Below, one piece after another: positions 1 to 9,700 of a stretch of DNA of 64,000 bases. How positions within the stretch are numbered: the first letter of the stretch is position 1; each line of letters starts with the position of its first letter. The translations under genes were made by a program, and so were the position numbers. Source of the DNA: Anarhynchus alexandrinus (Eukaryota > Chordata > Aves > Charadriiformes > Charadriidae); the NCBI GenBank assembly GCA_008711295.1, contig VUYV01000017.1:173303-237302 (forward strand), read 5' to 3'. The notes under the pieces were generated by a model. It had not been told where the DNA came from. It saw only the letters and a list, made by a program, of their open reading frames with translations, and made no database searches.

Positions 1-935
1 TTTGAGAAGTCACGGCGGTCTAGTGAGGTTTCTGCCAACAGGAAAAGGGGAAACATAACCCCTATTTTCAAAAAGGGAAATAAGGAAGACCCGGGGAACT
101 ACAGGCCAGTCAGTCTCACCTCTGTGCCTGGCAAGATCATGGAGCAGATCCTCCTGGAAACTCTCCTAAGGCACATAGAAAACAAGGAGGTGATTGGTGA
201 CAGCCAGGATGGCTTTACCAAGGGCAAGTCATGCCTGACAAATTTGGTGGCCTTCTGCGCAGGTGTTACAGCAGCAGTGGACAAGGGAAGAGCAACCGAT
301 GTCATCTACCTGGACTTGTGCAAAGCGTTTGACACTGTCCCACACAATATCCTGGTCTCTAAATTGAAGAGACATGGATTCGACTAAATGGATCACTCAG
401 TGGATAAAGAACTGGCTGGATGGTCGCACTCAAAGAGTTGCGGTCAACAGCTCGATGTCCAAGTGGAGACCAGTGACGAGTGGTGTTCCTCAGGGGTTGG
501 TACTGGGACCTGTACTGTTCAACATCTTTGTCAGCGACATGGACAGTGGGGTCGAGTGCACCCTCAGCAAGGTGCCGATGATACCAAGCTGTTTGGCGAG
601 GTAGACACGCTGGAGGAGAGGGATGCCATCCAGAGGGACCTGGACAGGCTGGAGAGGTGGGCCCAAGCCAACCTCATGAAGTTCAACAAGGCCAAGTGCA
701 AGGTCCTACATGTGGGTCGGGGCAATCCCAAGCACAATTACAGGTTGGGTGGGGAATGGCTGGAGAGCAGCCCTGAGGAGAAGGACCTGGGTGTGCTGAT
801 CGACGAGAAGTTCAACATGAGCCAGCAATGTGCGATCGCAGCCCGGAAGGCCAACCGTATCCTGGGCTGCATCAGAAGAAGCGTGGCCAGCAGATCAAAG
901 GAGGTGATTCTGCCCCTCTACTCCACCAGTATATG
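1..935 (+). mobile_element. CR1 LINE ORF2 (reverse transcriptase) fragment, truncated at both ends
   Basis: This is a non-LTR retrotransposon reverse transcriptase of the CR1 clade. Visible blocks in order are MEQILLET near 139-165, the block A motif KAFDTVPH near 320, the block B motif [14 protein letters not shown] near 480-525, the catalytic ADD near 575-585, then [14 protein letters not shown] and the thumb-side [11 protein letters not shown]. The frame is broken: compared with the related copy at 32757-33146 there is one extra base near 385, giving a stop just after the GFD residues, and one lost base near 571. The 5' side runs off the window. The 3' side stops at about 925-935 inside ORF2, so the normal CR1 3'UTR and tail are missing. 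That is unusual, because CR1 copies are normally truncated at the 5' end. Confidence 0.95.
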
Positions 936-1566
936 ATAGGAAAGAGAGTTGGTGGGAAATCCGTTTGGCACAGTGCAAGGTTACTCGTCACTGTGGGAGT
1001 CTGCATACAAGCAGCCTGGCATCAGCTAAGCCCCTGGTCTCAAACTTTTCATCACTGTTTTCCAGAAATGACTGTCAACCTGAATTTAATTATCTCCTGG
1101 CTTTTGAATGCCCGACTCAATGACCTAACATACTTTTTTTTTTTTTTTGTAGCTCTGTGTGTTATGTCATGCCAGTACAAAACAGGGTTCCTGAAGGCTG
1201 GAGAAAGCCAGTTCTTGTTTAGACAGAGTTGTTTCTTTGAAAATGTTTGTTACACGACTGGTCTTTATTTAAGTGGAAATTCATAAAAGCTTGATGCACA
1301 TATGAAAAATATGCTTTATCTCATGCTTATAATAAAATGCTGTACTGTCACTTGCTATGTCTATTTCATTTCCTCAGGGAGTCACTATATTATAGTCTTT
1401 ACCCAACCTGAAATAAGTGGGGTGTAATTTCTGAAATGAAAGGAGCAGGATGAAAGATCAGAGATGACATAGGAACTCACTTGTGGACTGTAAGGGGTAT
1501 ATGAAATGCCCATTTCTGGTGGGTCTGCCTGCACTGCAGAGCTTATTGTCTCTCAGCAGCATGCTT
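936..1566. other. Gene-free stretch
   Basis: AT-rich sequence between two CR1 pieces. It holds a poly-T run near 1133-1149 and an AATAAA near 1331. No ORF or exon that I can support is present. Confidence 0.6.
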
Positions 1567-1850
1567 ATCATAAAATCACAGAATGGTTTACGTTGGAAGG
1601 GACCTTAAAGATCATCTAGTTCTGACCCCCCTGCCATGGGCAGGGACACCTCCCACTAGACCAGGTTGCTCAAAGCCCCATCCAACCTGGCCTTGAACAC
1701 TTCCAGGGATGGGGCATCCACAACTTCCCTGGGCAATTTGTTCCAGTGCCTCACCACCCTCGTAGGGAAAATTTTTTTCCTAATATCTATTCTAAATCTA
1801 CCCTCTTCTGCCTTTCCTGCCCAGCTGATGGAATGTAGAAGAAAAGCTTT
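1567..1850 (-). mobile_element. CR1 LINE 3' end, minus orientation
   Basis: The plus strand begins with ATCACAGAATGG and continues with the reverse complement of the CR1 3'UTR (AGGGACCTTAAAGATCATCT, then ACCAGGTTGCTCAAAGCCCC). On the minus strand the ORF around 1656-1850 encodes the CR1 ORF2 C terminus ([20 protein letters not shown]). The copy is heavily 5'-truncated, the usual form of CR1 insertions. Confidence 0.93.
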
Positions 1851-3400
1851 GGTATAAGACACTGAGATGTCCTGCAGCCACTTGGGACCCTCAGAGCCTG
1901 TGGAGATTATTTGCACCTTGCCTAGGGCTCACTCCTATTATTTTGTCCTTTAAGTTTGACTGCAAAGCTATTTGCCTGGTCCCAGAGTCTGTGGCAAAGC
2001 TGCAACTCACTCTGCACCAAATCTGTGTTGTGGTGCCTCTGAAGGCAGTGCAATGAAGTTTAGGGTGACCTTTATGAACATGAACACCTTCCATGGTGCA
2101 CACAATACATAAAAAGATAAAAAGAAGTGAAAAGTGATCTTCATAAAGAAACAAACATTTTAACTGCTCTTCAGAGACAGCAGGTTTTGAAATCAGCATT
2201 ACTGATTGCAGTGGCTGACTGGGTGTAGCCCAGATGGTAGTGCTGTTCCCTGCCTTAATACTCAGATAAAGCTGGAATGTGAAACAGCCTCACTAGGAAA
2301 AACTGGTCACTGACTAGGAAATGTTACCGGCAGGGATAACAGAGATATTTTCCAAGCACTTGCTTGCACACATAACCTGCAATAAGAGTATGAAAAGATT
2401 GATCCGGTCTTGGTACTGGATCACCAGGCCAGTGGTCTCGGGTCACGGCCCTAGAAGGGACTACCATGCAGTCCAGCCTATGTTTCTGTTCAGACAGATG
2501 TACAAAGTACTGTGTTGCTGAACAGGGAAGGTGACGATGTCATTCAATGTTTTTGTTTGTTCATTTTCCTTTCATCTGCTTTTGACAATATGGGTCTCCC
2601 TTCCTATTTCTCCTGTACTGAATAACCTGACATATTCTTGAAAGCAGATCACAACAGCAGCACCTAAAACAGTGTTTGAAATGTAAATGGATAAAAGGGA
2701 TTTTTGGCCTTTTTGTGTCATATTGTTTCACACCCTTTATTGCTCAGGAGTCTCATAACATTTAGGAAGACAGGAAACATTTCAGACTGAACCATTTCAG
2801 TTTGCTGCAAATCTCTGGGTGTGGTACAATCTGGTTTAGCCATTTGAGGCAGGGACTCACCTCTGTAAATGCCTAGTTTTAAAGTGCTGTTGCCACAGAC
2901 ATCCACAGGCAGTGTGATTAGACAAGTGTCTTAATTCCTTTTCTTAGCATGCAACTCATGAAGAAACATTGTGGGTTTTTTCAAGGATTATGGAGAGATG
3001 CAGTTTTGGAAGACAGTGGGCTATCCCATTAGTTAGAGAATCTGTCCTCCCTGTCACAAGCACTTATTATAGAGCACAGCTTTGAAGCAGAACTGAATAT
3101 TGATGCCAGGTGGGGGTGATTGCTGCAGGTCACATTTACCCTCTCATTTAGGGATATGTGCGTTCTCAATTAAAACAGCCCAACGTAGAAGTCATGCATA
3201 ATCAACCTCCCCGATTCCTCCCAACGTGGAAAATTGACTGGGAGCTGGGCAGAGGAAGGCGCCTTTATAGTTGTGCTGCCATGGTGCACAACAGGAGTTG
3301 AAGGAAGAAAGTATTTCACACTCAAAGTACTTTTCACCCACTGCATTTGCACTTCATGGTAGCCCTGGTGTCATGACACTTCGTTTGCGAAGCCTCCAGC
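1851..3400. other. Gene-free stretch
   Basis: Unique-looking intergenic sequence with only short chance ORFs. No repeat family or exon was recognised. Confidence 0.5.
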
Positions 3401-3419
3401 AGACAGTCAGCGCAACATC

Positions 3420-4880
3420 CAAGACACAAGTCTCTCTGTCTTAGTCCCAGAGCTGCCAGGGCTTTCCAGAGCCAGCAGCTATAGGAAGGCAAGGCAGAAG
3501 GTGCTGCTGATTCTCTAGGTCACTGCCTGCAACCGGAGGACTGGGCAATTTACCCACCAAACCACCACCTGCAGGGCTCCTTTGCAGGATTTCCATGTCC
3601 ACTGAACTGCACTACATTCTTTGCTTGCAGCATCCCCACCAGCAGCGAGGTCCCAGACTAGGCACCAGCTGTAATTCCCATCACCAAGAGGGAGTTACTT
3701 GACCAGGGTTTCTAAAAATCCCTGTAGGCACACAGTCTCCTTCCACAGTGGCAAGAGGCTGGCTGTGGACACGGGGAAGGGGTGCAGAGAGAGGTTGCAT
3801 CTCCAGTCAGGGACTCTGGTTCCCTGGTTCCCAGGCATGCTTTGCACCCCACAGCTACCCCCCATTTCCCCTGCATGCAGCAAGCATCTCATTACCTCCC
3901 AGACCCGCAGAGCTGGGAGGCTGGAAGGGCCCACAGATGCTCACACCCTGTGGCTCTGTGCCTCTGCTGACAGGGGGTGAATGCTCACCAAGACCAGCTA
4001 GGCTCATCAAGAGGATCGTGAAGAGCCTCTGTTTTCAGGGTTACGATCTCTTTCCTGAAAAAGAGTACATCTGATTAACACCAGTGCTCAAAGGCAGAGC
4101 CCTGCATGAGAGGTTTTCAACACTGAATGATGGATTAGAGTGTTTATTGAGCATACACACTGCTATAGTTATGTGTGAGGAAACGCCTAGCTATTGTTGC
4201 CTGCTATGCCAGTTGATTAACCGAGAGGGAAAGGGGGAAGGGAAAATCACCCACCATAATCTTAACACAGTATTCCAATTCTGTAACATGCAACTTCACA
4301 AGCTAACTAGTCAAATTTTACAACATACAATTATGTTCAGGTTTAGCTGGTGGTGGGGACCCACGGACTCGAGTCCCTCCCCCATTTTATAGAGTTCGGT
4401 ACTTGACATCACCCTCGGGGGGGGAAGAGGGGAGGGCATTGTCGGGTGTGCACAGTCGTTCTTCTCAAAACTTCTGGAAGTGAGTCTGGAGTACCCGGGG
4501 TCTCAGGTGGTCGTTCAGCCCCCTCCTGTGCCGTGACCAAGGGGTGACCCGTTATTAGCGCAGGCGCAGACATTTTGTCTTCTTGAAACTTCTGGAAGTT
4601 GGTGTAGGAGAAGGCACCACCCCACCTTTGCAGACTTGCTTCAACCTTGTGATCAACTCCCTTTTGAAACAATTTGTTTAAGACATGCCATTTGGGTCAC
4701 AAGGTTAGTCCATGACAGGGGGTCTCCTGGACGGGAGCACCTCCATCCTCCCCGCTACTCACCCTGACCCACCAGCACTGCCTGTCTCCATGTCCACACC
4801 AGGCACATTTTGTACTCACAGGGTGGAGATGCCAAGCACCCTTCTTTAGGACGCTTGCCAGGATATATGCCAGATCCCTG
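3420..4880 (-). pseudogene. Decayed tandem copy of the N-terminal half of the SUN-domain-like gene
   Basis: The stretch is paralogous to 10003-10970. Matching blocks are about 3420-3570 with 10003-10130, 3640-4110 with 10240-10770, and 4715-4860 with 10795-10915. Exon-like segments line up at 4820 upward (donor GTGAGTAC kept), 3989-4054 (acceptor TTTTTCAG and donor GTGAGC kept), 3685-3762, and from about 3530 downward. Coding capacity is lost. The equivalent of exon 10901-10970 has an in-frame TAA. The equivalent of exon 10631-10701 is 5 bases shorter, which shifts the frame. The third has a TAA, and the fourth reads ACC TAG where the other copy has ACC CAG. An LTR-like insertion lies between the first two exons. 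I infer a pseudogene made by tandem duplication of the downstream-coordinate gene. No SUN exon was found in this copy. Confidence 0.75.
4124..4717 (-). mobile_element. LTR-like insertion (probable solo LTR) in the SUN pseudogene copy
   Basis: The segment interrupts the duplicated block and has no counterpart in the paralogous copy near 10770-10795. Read on the minus strand it starts TGTCATGGACTAACC at 4717, has a TATAAAA box (plus-strand 4385-4391), an AATAAA polyadenylation signal (plus-strand 4143-4148) and ends in CA at about 4124. An internal direct repeat (CTTCCAGAAGTTT) occurs twice in the U3-like part. No target-site duplication was evident. About 45 bases of the paralogous sequence are also missing at the junction, so the exact ends are uncertain. 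Confidence 0.6.
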
Positions 4881-6619
4881 CAGGGAGCTGGGCGGTGGTC
4901 CTCCCTCCATGGGGCAGGGCCAGGGTTATGTCCTGGAGAGAAGGGCAGCTGGTTGCACCCTGGGAGCCGGGGTCAGAGGTCCGGGCAGGATCCCCTCGCA
5001 GCCAGGGCACTGATGGTGTGGCTGAGAAGGAGAGTGGACGAAGCTTTGGCCTCTCAGCTTCTACTGTACTGGGGTACCCCGTGGTTACTCCAGTATCCCA
5101 CAGAGACAGAGACATTCTAGCCAGCTCCATCATGGTCACACAGGCGAGGTGGCCCCAGGCCTCCCTTGGGGCAGGATGATGCTGTTTCAGCAGGCCTGTG
5201 GCTCCCGGCCGAGACAGGCAGGCTTGGTGCAAACATAGGGGGAAAGGCAGCACTGAACTTATGCTCCTTTTCTGCAGCACTGCAGCGTGCAGGCCTTTGC
5301 CATCTGGTGCCCTGAGCCTCCTGAGATCTTGCCAGGCTGCCTCTGGCTCGTCTCCTCGGAAGGGAAGCTCCTTGCTCTCTTGGAAGAGCCTTTTTCCTCC
5401 CCATCCTGGAGAGCAATGAGGCTGTCCCGCAAGCTTAGGTACCCTCCTTCAGCCACAGGAGTGTTGCCTGTCTGGGCAGACCTCCTCCTGGAGAGAGCCA
5501 GGAGGAGAACGCCTGCCACAGCACACAGCCAGCAGCACACTGCAAGCTCCTTCCAGCCAGGTGGTGGTGGTTCACAGTGTCACGGGGCTGAGGAGGGCCA
5601 TCACTCTTGTTTTCTCCAGCACTGCAGTGTGATGACCCTTGCCAGCTGGTGTCTTTGGCCTCTTCAGAGGGGGTGCACCTATAGGAGGAAAATGGTAGAG
5701 CCCTGTTTTGCACTGCCTCCACACCATGCAAGCCGAGGTCCTGGCCTGAAGACAGGCTTTGGGAAACCTCCCAGGAGACATCACTCCCTGTGGTGAGACA
5801 GGGCAGAAGAAGCCTCCAGGCAGCACAGTTGCTTCTCACTCCAATTCCCCCCCTGGCCCTTCCAGCACCAACCTGCCCCTGGGCAGGCATCTTATAGGCC
5901 TGGCTCTCTTTGGAGAGAGGGGAGTGGCTGCACTCCTCCAAATCCCCCACCACTTCCCAGGTCCTTTTCAGCATGAACGCCAGAGCCCTCTCCAAAATAC
6001 CCACCAAGGCTTCTCTCCTGCAGCCAAGACTCACCAGGATCCCAAAGCCGCAGCACCACAGGGCTGAAGATGCAGGGTGGGGTGATGGCAGAGCTTTCCT
6101 GTGGCTGAGTGTGAGGCTTCCGCTTCAGAGAGCTGTCCATGTCCCTGTGCCCTTGAAGGACAGTTTCCCGATGTGGCCTGGGACTGGAGTAACTGCAGGG
6201 CCTGTGAAACCCCAGCAGGAGCCTTGGTGCTGGAGTTTCAGACCCCTTAAGGGTCCCAGCCACAGACACACCCCAGTTCCCCAGGTCAGGCTTGATCCGA
6301 CCATGAGGAAATGCTTCTGCCAGATCCGGGCCTGTCATCTGCACCCTACTCCTGCGGCTCCAGCACGGTCTGGCACAGGATGCGGTCGGACTGCATCTTC
6401 TCATGTGTTGTTTAGGGGTGTGGAGGTCCTGGGCCAAAACGCACGGAGCACCTCTTAGGAGGGGTGACACCACCCCGCATGTCCCTTGACATGTTCCCTC
6501 AGGGAAGGGCAGTGCTTGGGAGCACACAAATCTTGGCACATGCGCAGACAGCAGCAAGTCCCCGTTACAGCTTTTCCCCGTGGACAGGTCCCAGCCCCCA
6601 GGACCCGGCAGAGACTTAC

Positions 6620-6781
6620 AGTGAAATCTCGGTGGGCACTGCAGACAGTCCCCCATGGAGAGGCTCTCCTTGAGGTGTGCTGTAGGGTGACAGCTGCTGG
6701 TCGTATTTGTGCAGGTAACCGGATTATCACTGTGCTCCGAGACCCTTGGAAAGGCCAGCAGTATCCCGGCGAAGCATCCGG
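6620..6781 (-). CDS. SUN-domain exon (start of SUN domain)
   Basis: This exact 54-codon exon is the key evidence for the family. It lies between acceptor CTCTGCTTTCAG and donor GTAAGTCTC on the minus strand and begins and ends in phase 0. It opens PDASPGYCWPFQGS, matching the SUN-family pattern P-D-x-x-P-G-x-C-W-x-F-x-G-S. It continues VIIRLPAQIRPAAVTLQH (family: I-x-L-x-x-x-I-x-P-T-A-V-T-L-E-H), and ends ASPWGTVCSAHRDFT (family: S-P-x-G-x-I-S-S-A-P-K-D-F). No stop or frameshift is present. The larger ORF in another frame across this interval (5892-6998) is a GC-rich shadow. Confidence 0.85.
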
Positions 6782-9700
6782 CTGAAAGCAGAGAGCAAGA
6801 GCATGGAACGACAGGCCGTGATGGGAACACGAGGGCGTGCTTGGGCTCGTTGCGCCTGTGGGCTGTGCTTGTGCTCAAAATGAATGGCATGTTGGGAAGC
6901 AGACAGAAGCTTCCTGCCATCTTCCCAGCCCGGGAAAGAGGAAAACAGCCAGCCGGTGGGAAACATCCAATACCCTGCACCGGAGTCAGGGCTTTCAAGA
7001 AACCTCTCTGTTTGGCCAGCAGCTCTGCAGCCTCCCCCCAGCCCCCACTGCCCCATCGGGAGAGGGACCGTCAGAGCTGTGGCAAGGAAACGCGGTCCCA
7101 AAGGAGAAGCCCCTTCACCCAGCTGTGACCAGGGATGGCGGGCAGCCAGCTCAGCTCAGCACAGCGCCTTTCTGAGGGCACGTGCTGTTTCCGAGGGAGC
7201 CAAGCCCTGTGTGAGACCCCAGGAGCCAGGCACCGGAGCAGTGCCGTGGCCTCGAGCAATACCACTGGGCTGAGGGGAGACGCCCCAGGGCTTGGCCCAC
7301 ACCTTCCAAGAGGTAAGAGAAGCCGCACTGATGGTTTCTGCTCCTGTACCTGCACAAAGGTGTCCAGAAGGGGTGGAGCACACAGGAACCCAAACACGTT
7401 GCAGAGCCACGCAGAGCTGCTGGACGCTCTCTGCAGGTCGACGGCAGCCCCTGAAGGGAGAAGAGCAGAGCTGACTGTGCTGTCTTGTAGTTAGAACCTG
7501 AGGCATTTTTCTTACCGTTAAAGTTGTTAGCATGAAAGTTAGTTAGGCCCGATAACTATTGGCATGAGATGAACTTCTGATACAGGGTCTCGCGTACAAC
7601 CATTTTGTTATGCACTTGGCCAGATGGTCAGCGTTGGGCTAATTAGTGGAGCAACTTTTTGAGACATTCTCATGGGTAATGAGGGTTCTTTCCTTGAGTC
7701 ATATGAGAAAGAACACCTAATCAAGGAAAACAAGTATTGTTGTCTTTCTTTGAAGTGAAACATCCTGGAGCAGACGAGCATAGGAACCTTGAGGATGCTA
7801 CTAATCTACCGTGTTTCGGAAGGTCTAGCCAACCTGGCAGAAAAGTGAAAGTTCAGAGGGTCCTAAGCTAAACTACCTTCATTATAATACTTCAAATCAT
7901 GCCCATAGCCAAGAAGACCCTTGCCCAGCTGGAGACCCTTCTCTTGCGCAGGTGCAGTGACTGAGGAGAACGACACGGTAAATATTCTACTCATATGTAA
8001 ATTAGTAACCAATCATTGCCACTGGGAGTGTGCTACTTTTTCACTTCTGTGTATAAATGTGACGAGGAAACTGGCATGGGGTGTGCGTGATGCGTGGAAA
8101 TATTCCACTGTGCACCACAGTCAGAATAAAGCAATGTCTCCTCTCTAAACACAGTCTCTGTCTTTCGGGAGAATCGGGACTTAGACCACTTTTTCAGGTA
8201 ACAACTGCATGAGGCCCCAGCTTGGAGGACCTGGTGGCTGCAGGTAGGAGGATCAGGTAAGGCTGCCTGCCAGCCCCGCACGCAGCACTACATGCTGAGA
8301 CGTGCCCCAGGAAGAGGAGGGGACCCCGTGGCCGGTGATGGCACTTCTCTCCCAGCTGCACAAAGAGAAGGTCTGTGGGTGCTGGGAGACAGCAAGCGCA
8401 CACGGGAAGGGCTGCAGACCCAAGGCGAGGCCCCACTGCGTGGACAGCAGAGGACAACCCGGCCGCTCGCTTTCGCTCCCCAGGAAAGCTGAGCGGAGAG
8501 GGCAGAAAGGAAGTCAGGGGCATGCCAGGGGCTCCAGCGAGGGGGCTGACGGCAGGGCTGGGGTGAGTCCAAGGGAGCCGCTCTGCCACAGTCATGCTCT
8601 TGGGCCCTGTGGTTTCACCCAATCTCCCTGTGCTTTGGAGAGCAGAGTCTGCAGCGCAGCCTGCTTTCATGAACACCAAGCCCAAGCCCAGTGCAACAAG
8701 CCCTGCCTGCCTGCGTCTGTACGTACCTGTGCTTTTCAGAGCCCAGTGCGGCAGGAGCACTTCTCTCTCCTCCTCCCGCTGTTGGTCTAACGGAGCAGTA
8801 CAGGGGAACGGTGGCTCATTGGTCGGGAAGTGTGTGAGCTGCTGGTTACATACGCAAGCAACACCCAGCCATGCACCCCAGATACCCGACCCCTGGAGAC
8901 CACCTCAGCCAATGAGCTCCCCTTGGAGACCACTTGACCAATGAAAGCTACGTGACCATGACCAATAGGTGACCACAGTTCAGATCCAACCGTGCTATGA
9001 AATGGGGTGCCCCCTGGACACCTGCCCTTTGAGTGGTTCTCCTTGGAGCAGGGGATCTGTGATCAGAAGCCCTCCCTTTTAACTTCCCTGGGGACTGAGT
9101 GTCCTCACCTTTTAGGTGAGTGGTTTGCCCGTTTTGAACCATCATTAGAGTTAATATGCACGGTGTAGTGACAGTTCCCAACTGACATCCAAACCTGTAA
9201 AAAGTTATGTCTGCCAAAGTGTTTGTAGTAGAAGATCCCTGTTAATTTTTACCATTGTACCTGTTTTTTTGTGTCACCATTAAAACCTGGGAGTTTTTTT
9301 GACCATCTTTTGTTGGTCTTACACTTCCACAACACCAAGTCACACATCTGTGTGGTTACAGACACTGCCTCTCTTGTTTGCTGCGCTTTCCGGGAAGGAC
9401 ACAAAGGAACAGGGGAAATGACCACAGCAACCTTGGCCAGGGGAAGGGGCTTTACAGTGGAGCTCAACAGGCTGCCCCTGGCAAGGGATGGGTGCCTGGG
9501 CCCAGCAGGAGAAGCCCACGCGCTGGCCCAGGAAGGGCCTTGTGGGGGGCCCTGCTGTCGCAGCCCTCTTTCCCAGAGTGCATGATCACCTTCTGCATAG
9601 CGTCGATCTCTGCAGCCAGGCGCGCCACCTCATTCACCAGCTGTATTCTCTCTGGGGATTGTTCCCTGCAGCCACCAGGAAAGCAGATCTTGTCAGAGAG

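Noticed and set aside
5892..6998. 368-codon minus-strand ORF
   Set aside because: It crosses the SUN exon in a different frame, has no domain I recognise and lies in GC-rich DNA where long chance frames are common. The splice-bounded SUN exon explains the interval better.
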